Of a stretch of 64,000 nucleotides of DNA, positions 1-7,485 are shown in pieces; within the stretch, counting starts at the first letter, position 1; each line of letters starts with the position of its first letter. The notes beneath the pieces are model-generated. The model saw nothing but the letters and a program-made list of their open reading frames with translations. It made no database searches and was not told the origin of the DNA. This DNA is from Enhygromyxa salina (GTDB taxonomy: Bacteria; Myxococcota_A; Polyangia; Nannocystales; Nannocystaceae), in assembly GCF_002994635.1 (NCBI RefSeq), contig NZ_PVNL01000036.1, positions 1 to 64,000 on the forward strand, written 5' to 3'. Both the position numbers and the translations under genes were made by a program.

Positions 1-38
1 TCCCGGCCACCCCCACCGTCCCACAGCCAACCAACGCA

Positions 39-67
39 GAGCGCTCCGCCACAGGGGCGGAGCGTTC
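39..67 (-). terminator. Hairpin downstream of rpsI
   Basis: A 12-bp stem (39-50 with 56-67, one G-T mismatch) encloses a 5-base loop, about 40 bases past the rpsI stop on the leftward strand. There is no real U-tract after it, so it is only a likely terminator of the rplM-rpsI transcript. Confidence 0.5.
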
Positions 68-104
68 CATACGCCAGAGAGACCTGGCCAGAGCCGAGAC
101 CAGC

Positions 105-488
105 TCAGCGCTTGCTGAACTGGAAGCGCGCACGGGCGCCGCGGCGGCCGTACTTCTTGCGCTCTTTCTTGCGGGGGTCGCGGGTCAGGTGCCCGGCGGA
201 CTTGAGCGCGCCACGGAATTCACCGTTGACCCGCAGCAGCGCGCGAGCGATCCCGAGGCGCACGGCCCCAGCTTGACCCGAGAGCCCGCCGCCACGCGCG
301 GTCGCCCACACGTCGTACTGCTCGCGCGTGTCGGTCTCGACCAGCGGTTGCTCGACGAACTTCATGTTGGTCGGGCGGGTCAGGTATTGCTCAGCCTCAC
401 GTCGGTTGATGCTGATCTTGCCTTCGCCCGGCATGAGCCAGACACGGGCGATGGCGGTCTTGCGCCGGCCGGTCGCGTAGTACTTCAT
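105..488 (-). CDS. rpsI: 30S ribosomal protein S9 (uS9)
   Basis: This is ribosomal protein uS9 of the small subunit, whose basic C-terminal tail reaches toward P-site tRNA. The 127-residue product has the family's usual length. It opens with YYATGRRKTAIARV and ends in the expected Lys/Arg-rich tail closing with FQFSKR. The ATG lies 40 bases after the rplM stop, so the two genes form the conserved L13-S9 operon read leftwards. No Shine-Dalgarno sequence is obvious before the ATG, so translation may depend on coupling to rplM. The identification is secure. Confidence 0.98.
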   Translation of the reverse strand: MKYYATGRRKTAIARVWLMPGEGKISINRREAEQYLTRPTNMKFVEQPLVETDTREQYDVWATARGGGLSGQAGAVRLGIARALLRVNGEFRGALKSAGHLTRDPRKKERKKYGRRGARARFQFSKR

Positions 489-528
489 GATTTCGGTGCC
501 GTAACGGGGTGTGGAGCCAGCGCTGAAA

Positions 529-957
529 TTAGAGCTGGTGAGGCTGCGGGTTCTGGGCTTGGTGGGGATGCTCGGTGCCGGCGTAGACCTTGAGCTTCTT
601 GAAGGTCTGACGGCCCAGCACGCCCTTGGGCAGCATGCGCTTGATCGCGCTGCTGATCACCAGCTCGGGCTTCTTGGCGAGCATCTCTCGGGCGGTGCGG
701 GTCTTCATGTGCCCGAGGTAGCCCGTGAACTTGTTGTAGGTCTGCTGGTCGAGCTTGGCGCCCGTGAACTTGACCTTGTCTGCGTTGATGCAGACCACGA
801 AGTCGCCAGCGTCGAGGTGCGGGGTGAACTCGACCTTGTGCTTGCCGCGGAGCAGGCCCGCGATCTTCGACGCGGCCCGACCGACGGTCTGACCTTCGAG
901 GTCGATCAGCAGCCAGTCGCGCTTGATCTCGGCCGGGTTCGGAATGTGGGTGCCCAT
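529..957 (-). CDS. rplM: 50S ribosomal protein L13 (uL13)
   Basis: This is ribosomal protein uL13, an early-assembling 23S rRNA-binding protein of the large subunit. The 142-residue product carries the family motifs WLLIDLEGQTVGRAASKIA near the N-terminus and MLPKGVLGR near residue 120. An upstream in-frame extension of 50 residues exists (to 1107) but is low-complexity Arg/Pro-rich sequence. The ATG at 957 gives the normal length and lies about 10 bases after a promoter-like sequence, so I chose it. rpsI follows 40 bases downstream. No Shine-Dalgarno is visible, and the predicted 5' leader is only a few bases long. Confidence 0.97.
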   Translation of the reverse strand: MGTHIPNPAEIKRDWLLIDLEGQTVGRAASKIAGLLRGKHKVEFTPHLDAGDFVVCINADKVKFTGAKLDQQTYNKFTGYLGHMKTRTAREMLAKKPELVISSAIKRMLPKGVLGRQTFKKLKVYAGTEHPHQAQNPQPHQL

Positions 958-1318
958 GGGACGCAGAGATCTAGAGGAGGGGCTCAGAGGTGTCAAGCGG
1001 CCGCTGTCGGGCCGTCGAGCGGTCGCCCGCGGCCGGCTGAGGCCGGACCTGCCACGCCTGCATGCCCCGCGGGGCGGACTTCTACCACGCGAGCCGCAGC
1101 CATCCAATCCAGGAGCCGCCGCTCGTGTGGATCCGCCCGGACATGCACGTCGAATTTGCGCGATCGCGCGGTGGTTTCAGCGGGCGCGACGCCAACGCAG
1201 GCCCGTGAGTCCACAGGCGGCACCCCAGCGCAGCCGGGATCTCGCCGCCGCGCCGCCCCAATGCGCCCACGCCCCTATGCCCACCTGGGCAGAAGGGTGA
1301 TACTTCTTCGAGTCGCCC
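958..1318. other. Divergent intergenic region
   Basis: This is 361 bases between rplM (leftward) and the response regulator (rightward). It holds the rplM promoter at its left end and a GATACT -10-like box at 1299-1304, 14 bases before the response-regulator ATG. The open frames across it are Arg/Pro-rich and show no family features. Nothing else is visible. Confidence 0.5.
968..996 (-). promoter_or_regulatory. Promoter of rplM-rpsI
   Basis: On the leftward strand a consensus TTGACA (991-996) is followed after 17 bases by TAGATC (968-973). The predicted start of transcription is about 4 bases before the rplM ATG. This is the best -35 box in the window. Confidence 0.55.
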
Positions 1319-2320
1319 ATGAGTACGCCCCGCGCGAAGATTCTCGTCGCCGACGATTCATCGGTAGAACGCGCCGCCGCGCGAACAGCGCTCGAAGACG
1401 CCGGCTACGCCGTGATGGAGGCGGTCGACGGCCAACAAGCGCTCGAGGTGTTCGCCCGTGATCGCCCCGACCTCGTGATGCTCGACGTCGTGATGCCGCG
1501 CCTGACCGGCCTCGAGACCTGTCGAATCCTCAAGGCCAAGGCCGGCGGCAACTACTTGCCCGTGATCATGGTCAGCACCCGGAACTCCGTGAACGCGCGG
1601 GTCGAGGGGCTTCGCAGCGGCGCCGACGACTACCTTGGCAAGCCCTACGACGCGGAGGAGCTGCGCGCCCGCGTAGAGGCGTTGCTTCGCACCCGCAAGG
1701 TCATTGCCGAGCGAGCCGCGACCGACGGTGAGCCGGGCAGCGCCGGCTCCACGGGTTCGGCCGGCGGTGGATCCGGCGACGGCGGGAGCGAGTCCGAGCC
1801 ACCGACGCCCGCCTCGACCCGCCACTCCAACGAGGCGTTCAAGCGCCGCGCCGAAGAAGAGTTTGATCGAGCCGAGCGGTACAGCGATCCGCTCGCGTGT
1901 CTGCGCGTCGAGCTCGACGACTACGACGGCCTGGTCAAGCGCCACTCGAGCGACGCCGTGGCCGGCCTGGTCCGGGGCCTGCGCGACGTGATCGAGGCCA
2001 GCGTTCGCAAGATCGATCTCGTGTTCCGGCTCGACCCGCGCGGCTACATCCTGCTGCTGCCCAACACCCACTTCCCCGGCGCGCTCGCGGTCGCCGAGCG
2101 GATCTGCCTGGACAGCGCCAAGATCCGCGTCGACGCGGCCCCCGACTACCGCTGTACGGTCAGCGTCGGCGTCTCGTTCTTCCCCAACAAGGACACCCAC
2201 TCCGTCCAAGATCTCCTCGACCTCGTCGGCGCCGCCCTGGATCGCGCGCGCAGCGAGGGCGGTGGAAAGATCTGCCTGTTCCAGCACCAGGGCTACCTCT
2301 ACGCCCCCGAAGCCGGCTGA
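1319..2320 (+). CDS. Response regulator with degenerate GGDEF domain
   Basis: This 333-residue protein has an N-terminal receiver domain (about 7-122) and a C-terminal GGDEF-type domain (about 175-325) joined by a Gly/Ser-rich linker. The receiver is complete: acidic pair D12/D13, phospho-acceptor D56 in MLDVVMP, T87 and K108. In the second domain the diagnostic GGDEF motif is replaced by DPRGY (239-243), although flanking segments such as DLVFR before it and ILLLPNT after it are typical. It is therefore probably not an active diguanylate cyclase and may act by binding. No histidine kinase lies nearby. The ATG is about 14 bases after a GATACT box. Confidence 0.85.
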   Translation: MSTPRAKILVADDSSVERAAARTALEDAGYAVMEAVDGQQALEVFARDRPDLVMLDVVMPRLTGLETCRILKAKAGGNYLPVIMVSTRNSVNARVEGLRSGADDYLGKPYDAEELRARVEALLRTRKVIAERAATDGEPGSAGSTGSAGGGSGDGGSESEPPTPASTRHSNEAFKRRAEEEFDRAERYSDPLACLRVELDDYDGLVKRHSSDAVAGLVRGLRDVIEASVRKIDLVFRLDPRGYILLLPNTHFPGALAVAERICLDSAKIRVDAAPDYRCTVSVGVSFFPNKDTHSVQDLLDLVGAALDRARSEGGGKICLFQHQGYLYAPEAG

Positions 2321-2340
2321 CCATCGCCCCCAGCGACCGC

Positions 2341-2371
2341 GCCATGCCATGCCCTGCGCGCCCGGCATGGC
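2341..2371 (+). terminator. Possible hairpin after the response regulator
   Basis: An 8-bp perfect inverted repeat (GCCATGCC at 2341-2348, GGCATGGC at 2364-2371) lies 20 bases after the stop codon. It has no U-tract, so it is only a weak terminator candidate. Confidence 0.3.
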
Positions 2372-2397
2372 AAAGTGCGAAACCGTCTGTGGGGGTC

Positions 2398-2411
2398 TAA
2401 CATAGCCCCCG
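2398..2411 (+). promoter_or_regulatory. -10-like box just before nadK
   Basis: TAACAT (2398-2403) lies 8 bases before the nadK ATG, so transcription would start within about two bases of the start codon. No Shine-Dalgarno is present. No good -35 box is seen. Confidence 0.4.
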
Positions 2412-3332
2412 ATGATCCCTCGCCAGCCGATCGCCCCGCCGAAGCGGGTCATGTTGTATCCGCGCGAAGATGGGCCCGCCGCGTACGGTGCCGCGACCCA
2501 GGCTGCGATGTGGCTACATGAACGTGGCGTCGGGGTCGTCGTCGATCAACGCGTCCACGCTCGCTCCGGCACCAACGGGCTCGAGCTCCCGGCTGCCACG
2601 GTCGGCGTGCCGCTCGACCAGATCCCTAGCGACGTCGATCTCATGGTCGCGCTCGGTGGTGATGGCACCCTGCTCCGCGCCAGTCGCTGGGTCGCCGACA
2701 TGGGCGTGCCGGTCGTCGGCGTCAACCTGGGCGATCTCGGGTTCCTGTCCGCCTACGGCCGTGAGCAGCTGGTCGACGTGCTGCGCGACGCGATCGAGGG
2801 CCGACTCAACTGGGAGCCGCGCTTGCGCATGGGCGTCGAGGTCCGCCGGGACGGCGAGCTGTTCGCCACCGAGACCGCGGTCAACGACGTCTACATCAAG
2901 CACGGGCAGATTCCCCGGCTGCTGCGGCTCGCAACGCGGGTCGGCGATCACGAGCTCGCCAGCTACAAGGCCGACGGCCTGATCGTCTCGACCCCGCTGG
3001 GATCGACCGCCTACAACCTCGCGGCCGGCGGACCGATCGTCGCCCCCGGCACCGAGGTGTTCACGATCACGCCGATCTGTCCGCACAGCCTGACGCTGCG
3101 GCCCGTCGTCGTCTCGGCCCACGACGGCGTGACCGTGACCTGGGAGGGGCCGACCCAGGGCGTGAGCGACGGCTACCTGACGGCCGACGGCGCGTGGAAG
3201 ATCACCTTGCAGCTCGGCGACGAGATCAAGATGCGCGCCGCCGCCAAGCCGCTGCGCCTGGTCCCCGCCAAAGCCAGCGTGTTCGAGGTGCTCGGCGCGA
3301 AGATGGGCTGGTCCGGCTCGGGCCTGGCCTGA
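2412..3332 (+). CDS. nadK: NAD kinase
   Basis: This enzyme phosphorylates NAD to NADP in the cytoplasm. The 306-residue protein has the NAD kinase signatures in order: GGDGT (82-86) with preceding hydrophobic strand, NLGDLGFL, and SYKADGLIVSTPLGSTAYNLAAGG split across the catalytic core, the second half being the NAD-binding GSTAY motif. Length and motif spacing are normal. The ATG lies 8 bases after a TAACAT -10-like box and has no Shine-Dalgarno, which suggests a leaderless message. A dispersed intergenic repeat starts directly after the stop codon. Confidence 0.95.
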   Translation: MIPRQPIAPPKRVMLYPREDGPAAYGAATQAAMWLHERGVGVVVDQRVHARSGTNGLELPAATVGVPLDQIPSDVDLMVALGGDGTLLRASRWVADMGVPVVGVNLGDLGFLSAYGREQLVDVLRDAIEGRLNWEPRLRMGVEVRRDGELFATETAVNDVYIKHGQIPRLLRLATRVGDHELASYKADGLIVSTPLGSTAYNLAAGGPIVAPGTEVFTITPICPHSLTLRPVVVSAHDGVTVTWEGPTQGVSDGYLTADGAWKITLQLGDEIKMRAAAKPLRLVPAKASVFEVLGAKMGWSGSGLA

Positions 3333-3338
3333 CGTCAA

Positions 3339-3406
3339 TGACCCCCACATGAACCCTGACTTTGTCGATTGCAGCCGCTGGCGCGTCTGGTCGCGTCGCT
3401 CCTGAG
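3339..3406 (+). repeat. Dispersed intergenic repeat, copy A (partial)
   Basis: The segment opening TGACCCCCACATG, just after the nadK stop, matches 39995-40062 closely, including a shared 20-base stretch GCAGCCGCTGGCGCGTCTGG. It contains only the second half of the element seen in full at 39890-40062. Confidence 0.65.
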
Positions 3407-3439
3407 GATCGATTGTTCGCAAGCGAGCTGGTCGGTGCT

Positions 3440-4324
3440 CTAGCTCTCGCTCTCGCGCGCCGATTCAGATGCGTGGGCGTAGCGAATGCCGTCTTGCAGG
3501 GTTCCGCGTACGATGACACCGCTCAGGTCGGCGCGCAGGTTCATCAGCGCGAGCGCCACGTCGGGGCGGATGCCGGTGAGGATGACGCGCGCACCCAGGA
3601 GTTGGGCGACCCGCGTAGCCCGCACCAGCGTGTCGGCCGTGACCTCGTCGGCGGAGGGAATTCCTGTCACGTCGAGGATCGCGAACCTCGCGCGTGAGCG
3701 CTCGATACCCTGCAACATCGTGCTCATGATTTGCTCGGCGCGAACCGGGTCGAGCTGGCCGACCAGCGGCATGACGACGATTGAATCACTGATCGGGATC
3801 AGCGGAGTCGACAGCTGAATCAGCGCGGACTCATGGATACGCAGGAGTTCCTCCTGGCGCAGGTTGTCTTCGAGGAGCTGTTCGTGGCGCTTGCGCTCGG
3901 TGATGTTGCGGCAGACGAGGATCACGGTGTCGTCCGACATGGGCGAGATGTTGGCGGAGAACCATAGTTCCTGGTCCTCGATCGGGAGGCTATAGTCCAT
4001 GGAGACCACGCGCTGCCGCTCGAGCGCCTGGTGGATGTGAGTGAGGAAGAAGTCGGCTGCTTCGGCGGACATGACCTCGTGCATGTGCTTGCCGAGGAGC
4101 TCGGTTGACGGCCGGTACAGGAGATCAGGCGCGGTCTCGGCGATCTCGAGGTAGCGGCCCTCGCGGTCCATGACCAGGACAACATCGGTCATTGCCCGAA
4201 ACATTGCCCGTAGCTCGGCCTCGGATCGCCGCAATACGGCGATCTCCGCCTCGAGCTCGGCGACCCGGGCCCGGAGCCCAGCGAACTCGGAGGAGTTGTC
4301 TTGGGGAGGTCCAGATTCGGTCAC
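3440..4324 (-). CDS. PAS-STAS protein, RsbR-like
   Basis: This 294-residue protein has a short coiled coil (about 14-40), a PAS domain (about 40-150) and a STAS domain (about 175-285). The STAS segment has the RsbR-type motifs ILDVTGIPSADEV and GIRPDVALALMNL. RsbR proteins are stressosome subunits whose STAS Thr residues are phosphorylated by RsbT. Here the position after the conserved Asp of the DVTG motif, usually Thr, is Glu (E227), which could mimic phosphorylation. The gene starts with GTG at 4324 and lies 132 bases downstream of the kinase gene on the same strand. No RsbS or RsbT is in the window. Confidence 0.8.
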   Translation of the reverse strand: MTESGPPQDNSSEFAGLRARVAELEAEIAVLRRSEAELRAMFRAMTDVVLVMDREGRYLEIAETAPDLLYRPSTELLGKHMHEVMSAEAADFFLTHIHQALERQRVVSMDYSLPIEDQELWFSANISPMSDDTVILVCRNITERKRHEQLLEDNLRQEELLRIHESALIQLSTPLIPISDSIVVMPLVGQLDPVRAEQIMSTMLQGIERSRARFAILDVTGIPSADEVTADTLVRATRVAQLLGARVILTGIRPDVALALMNLRADLSGVIVRGTLQDGIRYAHASESARESES

Positions 4325-4456
4325 GTGCTGCCAATTCCCGCACCTTGCAGCCTAGCCTGGTTTGCGCCACGTGTACAGGCTCCTGGCGCACCTCCCGTCC
4401 ACCGGTGATCGTCGGCATTTTCGGCATCCTCGGCTTTGCGCAGCGACGCCGCCAGC

Positions 4457-6148
4457 TCAGATCTTCAGCACGCGTCGCAGCTCGTCGGACAGCGCACGAT
4501 CGTCACGCAGTGAGATCGAGTCGTGCTTGGGCTCGATCACGAATTGCTTGAACGACTGCAGCCGCGCCAACACCTCGTGCTCGCCGAGTCCACAGATCGT
4601 CGCGAGCGCCGAGCGTGCCCGCTGCAGGCTCATCGTGTTGCCGAGATCCCGGTCCCACTTCCCCCAGGTCTTCAGCAACATCATGGCCTGGTTGGCGACC
4701 TGCGCGGGCTCGCTGAGCGACCCCTGAGTTGGCTCGGCCGCGCGCAGCTGCCGGGGCGTTCGACCGACTTGCGAAGTGGTGGCGACCGAGCGGGACAGCT
4801 CGGCGCCGCTCGCCGATGCGTGGGGCCGCGCCGTGACCTCCGAGAAGCGCTGGGCGAGGGCGCGGATGAACGCGCCCATCCATGGCTTCATCGCGTCGAC
4901 TTCGCGCTCGAGCACGCTGGCCGTGACCTTCATGGCGACCACGTCGGTCAGCGTCACCACGCTGGCGGTGCGCGGCGTCGAGGCCAAGATCGCGGTCTCG
5001 CCGAACACGTCGCCGGGACCGAGCGTGCGCAGCGACTCTTGCTTGCCGTCGATCTGCTTGAACACTTCGCAGCGACCGGAGATCAAGATGTAAGCGGCGT
5101 CCCCGACCTCGTGCTCGCGGATGATCCACTCGTTGGCGGCAAAGGTCTGGCGCGGGAAGTTGCCGCCGCCGCGCATGAAGCCCTGCAGATCCGCCTGCAT
5201 GTCCTCGACACGCTCGTAGCGATCGACGGTCGTGGTCGCCATCGCCACGCTGACGATGCGCCGCAGCTCGCGGGGGATCGCCAGCTCCTTGGGCAGCTTG
5301 GCGCCCCCTGCCTCGGCCTGGAGGAGCACGTCCACGGCGTTGCGACCCTGATAGGGAGGGTGGCCCGTGAGGATCTCGAACAACATGGCCCCGAGCGCGA
5401 ACACGTCGGAGCGGGGGTGGATCTGTCGCTGGTCGCCGCGCGCCTGCTCGGGGCTCATGTACGCGGGCGTGCCCATGATGATGTTGGCGTTCGCGGCCAC
5501 CAACATCAGCGGATCGCTGACCCGCCGGCTGCGAGCCAGCGGATCACCACCGACAGGCGGCGGCATCACCTTGGCGATGCCCCAGTCCATCACGTAGACC
5601 TGCCCGTAGTCGCCGACCATCACGTTGTCGGGCTTGAGATCGCAGTGGACCACGCCGCGACTGTGGGCAAACGCGACGGCGTCGAGGACCTTGAAGAACA
5701 CGTCGAGCAGCCGCAGCAGATCGTCGTGCGCGACCGCAGTGGCGATCCTGAGCCCCGACTGATCGGTGCGGTCGTGGGTCGATCGCAGCGCGTCGATCAG
5801 CTCGCGGAGCGTGCGGCCCTCGACCAGCTTCATGGTGAAGAACAGCCGGCCATGTTCGTCGACCCCCAGCTCGTGGACCGGGACGATGTTCGGGTGGTCG
5901 AGCTGACCGGTGATCTGGGCCTCGCGCACGAGGCTGCGGACCGCGAGCAGCGAGTCCGTGTGGCCCTCGAGCAGCTGCTTCATCGCGACTCGCCGCCGCA
6001 GCGCACGATCGACGCCGATGCGGATCGAGGCCATGCCGCCGCGGGCGATCTCGCCTTGCACGTCGAGTCGTTCGGCGTGCTCGGGCAACACCGAAGCGAT
6101 CAGCGCGTCGACGTCGTCGGCCTGAACGTCGACGCGGTTACCCGTCAT
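4457..6148 (-). CDS. Ser/Thr protein kinase with cyclic-nucleotide-binding domain
   Basis: This is a Hanks-type kinase (about 25-325) fused to a cNMP-binding domain (about 335-420) and a charged tail, 563 residues in all. The kinase has ATP-binding K57, the catalytic loop HCDLKPDN (168-175), metal-binding DWG in place of DFG (188-190) and GTPAYMSPEQARG. Having Cys rather than Arg before the catalytic Asp makes it a non-RD kinase. The second domain has the phosphate-binding cassette FGETAILASTPRTASV with the key Glu (384) and Arg (393), so it may bind cAMP or cGMP. No transmembrane segment is seen, so it is cytoplasmic. GAGAGG lies 6 bases before the ATG. It may act with the downstream RsbR-like protein. 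Confidence 0.92.
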   Translation of the reverse strand: MTGNRVDVQADDVDALIASVLPEHAERLDVQGEIARGGMASIRIGVDRALRRRVAMKQLLEGHTDSLLAVRSLVREAQITGQLDHPNIVPVHELGVDEHGRLFFTMKLVEGRTLRELIDALRSTHDRTDQSGLRIATAVAHDDLLRLLDVFFKVLDAVAFAHSRGVVHCDLKPDNVMVGDYGQVYVMDWGIAKVMPPPVGGDPLARSRRVSDPLMLVAANANIIMGTPAYMSPEQARGDQRQIHPRSDVFALGAMLFEILTGHPPYQGRNAVDVLLQAEAGGAKLPKELAIPRELRRIVSVAMATTTVDRYERVEDMQADLQGFMRGGGNFPRQTFAANEWIIREHEVGDAAYILISGRCEVFKQIDGKQESLRTLGPGDVFGETAILASTPRTASVVTLTDVVAMKVTASVLEREVDAMKPWMGAFIRALAQRFSEVTARPHASASGAELSRSVATTSQVGRTPRQLRAAEPTQGSLSEPAQVANQAMMLLKTWGKWDRDLGNTMSLQRARSALATICGLGEHEVLARLQSFKQFVIEPKHDSISLRDDRALSDELRRVLKI

Positions 6149-6217
6149 TGAAGCCTCTCATCGGCGGGGTTGTACCAAGTCTCCCGGCCGGACCAATCTG
6201 TGGGCGCTAGCCCCCGG

Positions 6218-6964
6218 TCAACCGACCGCCTCGTGGCGATCATGGTGGAGCGAGAGGTTGGCCGCCGCGATGCAACACTCGCGAAGAAAGTCCATGTACA
6301 GGTCCAGCGTGCGCTCGCCGGTCTCGGCCATGCGATCGACACGCTCGGGGTTGGCGTCCAGAAACTCGAGCATGGTCCGACTCAGAGATCCGCGGTCCCC
6401 GAAATTTGCGAGCGCGTCGAGGCTGCGCAGACAGCCGCGAACGTCCGCGCCGAGCAAGCACTCCGCCTGCGCGGTCACCCGCCCGGCGAGCGATCCCAGG
6501 GTCGCGTCGGCCTCGTACACCGCGGCGAGCTGGGTCCACGGGCGCGGACCATCGACCTGGGCCTGCTGGCTCTCGTGGAACCGCTTCATGGAAGCCGTCG
6601 CCGACTGGGTCAGAAGATCGGTCAGGTTGATGTGCGGCAGGCGTCGCGCGTTCCACAGCTGCGCGAGTCGACGGGTGTCGTCGGCCACGAGCCGGTAGCG
6701 CTCGATCGCCTCGCCCGCGATCTGCAGGAGCGAGAGCGACAGCTTGTGCTCACCCACCTCGGCGCAGCGACGACTGGCCTCGACCAGGAACCGCTCGGCC
6801 GGCTCCTGCAGCTGCATGGTGAGCGCGGCCCACTGAATCAAGAATGCATGCAGCAGCGCCGGGCTGACCTCGGCCGCCATTAAGATCCGCAGCTCCTGCC
6901 GATCTTTTAGACCCTGGCGGGCGCCCGAGAGGCGGTCTTGGTAGGTGTCGAGCGGCGAAGACAT
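6218..6964 (-). CDS. Hypothetical all-helical protein
   Basis: I do not recognise a named family. The 248-residue product is predicted almost entirely helical and has no signal peptide or membrane segment. Acidic and His residues recur in helices (for example RRCAEVGEHKLSLSLL and FLRECCIAAANLSLHHDRHE), which would fit a heme-oxygenase-like or di-iron helical bundle, but this is only inference. An 80-residue upstream extension is possible but has atypical composition, so I start at the ATG at 6964. It is 70 bases upstream of the kinase gene on the same strand and may share its transcript. Confidence 0.65.
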   Translation of the reverse strand: MSSPLDTYQDRLSGARQGLKDRQELRILMAAEVSPALLHAFLIQWAALTMQLQEPAERFLVEASRRCAEVGEHKLSLSLLQIAGEAIERYRLVADDTRRLAQLWNARRLPHINLTDLLTQSATASMKRFHESQQAQVDGPRPWTQLAAVYEADATLGSLAGRVTAQAECLLGADVRGCLRSLDALANFGDRGSLSRTMLEFLDANPERVDRMAETGERTLDLYMDFLRECCIAAANLSLHHDRHEAVG

Positions 6965-7485
6965 GGCACACAGCGCCCCCGAGTGGCTGCCCAACTGGGC
7001 GCGCACAGCGTCTAGACAGCCTGGGAGGGGCCAGACCTCGAGTGGGGTGTTTTGAACTGGATTCCTACCAGTTCGGTCGGCGCTGCGGGGCGATTCGGCG
7101 CGCCGGTTCCTAAGCTTTGTACCGATCACTGGGTTCGAATGCAACAACAATATCAGAAAAATCCAGTAGAGTTGTAGCCCGACGACTGCTGTCCAAACGG
7201 TCATAAGTGGCCAAATTTGGCGCTAGATGGGGATCGACGGGTTACCTACATGTGTACTGGCGTCGGTATTTGGTGCGGTGATCGCTTCAGAAAATTCACC
7301 TACAGTAAACTCGTGCGACACGCGCCGACCTGCGCGTGAGAGACGCAACCCCACCAATTTGTGTTCCCAATCAATCGGATCCCAATGGCCCCACTCACGC
7401 CTCAAAATGGGTACATGTGATCCCGTCTGGACCATGTGTGGGACGACCACTCCCTCGCGGCAGGCGGCTGTGCTAGGAGCGTCCC
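6965..7485. other. AT-richer divergent intergenic region
   Basis: This is 521 bases between the helical-protein gene and recN, with visibly lower GC from about 7040 to 7420. It contains several AT-rich patches, such as AACAACAATATCAGAAAAATC near 7141-7161, and short open frames with no family features. It probably holds promoters for both flanking genes, but I cannot assign one with confidence. Confidence 0.4.

Noticed and set aside
7118..7150. GGTTCGAAT motif like a tRNA T-loop
   Set aside because: No acceptor stem, D-arm or anticodon arm pairs around it.
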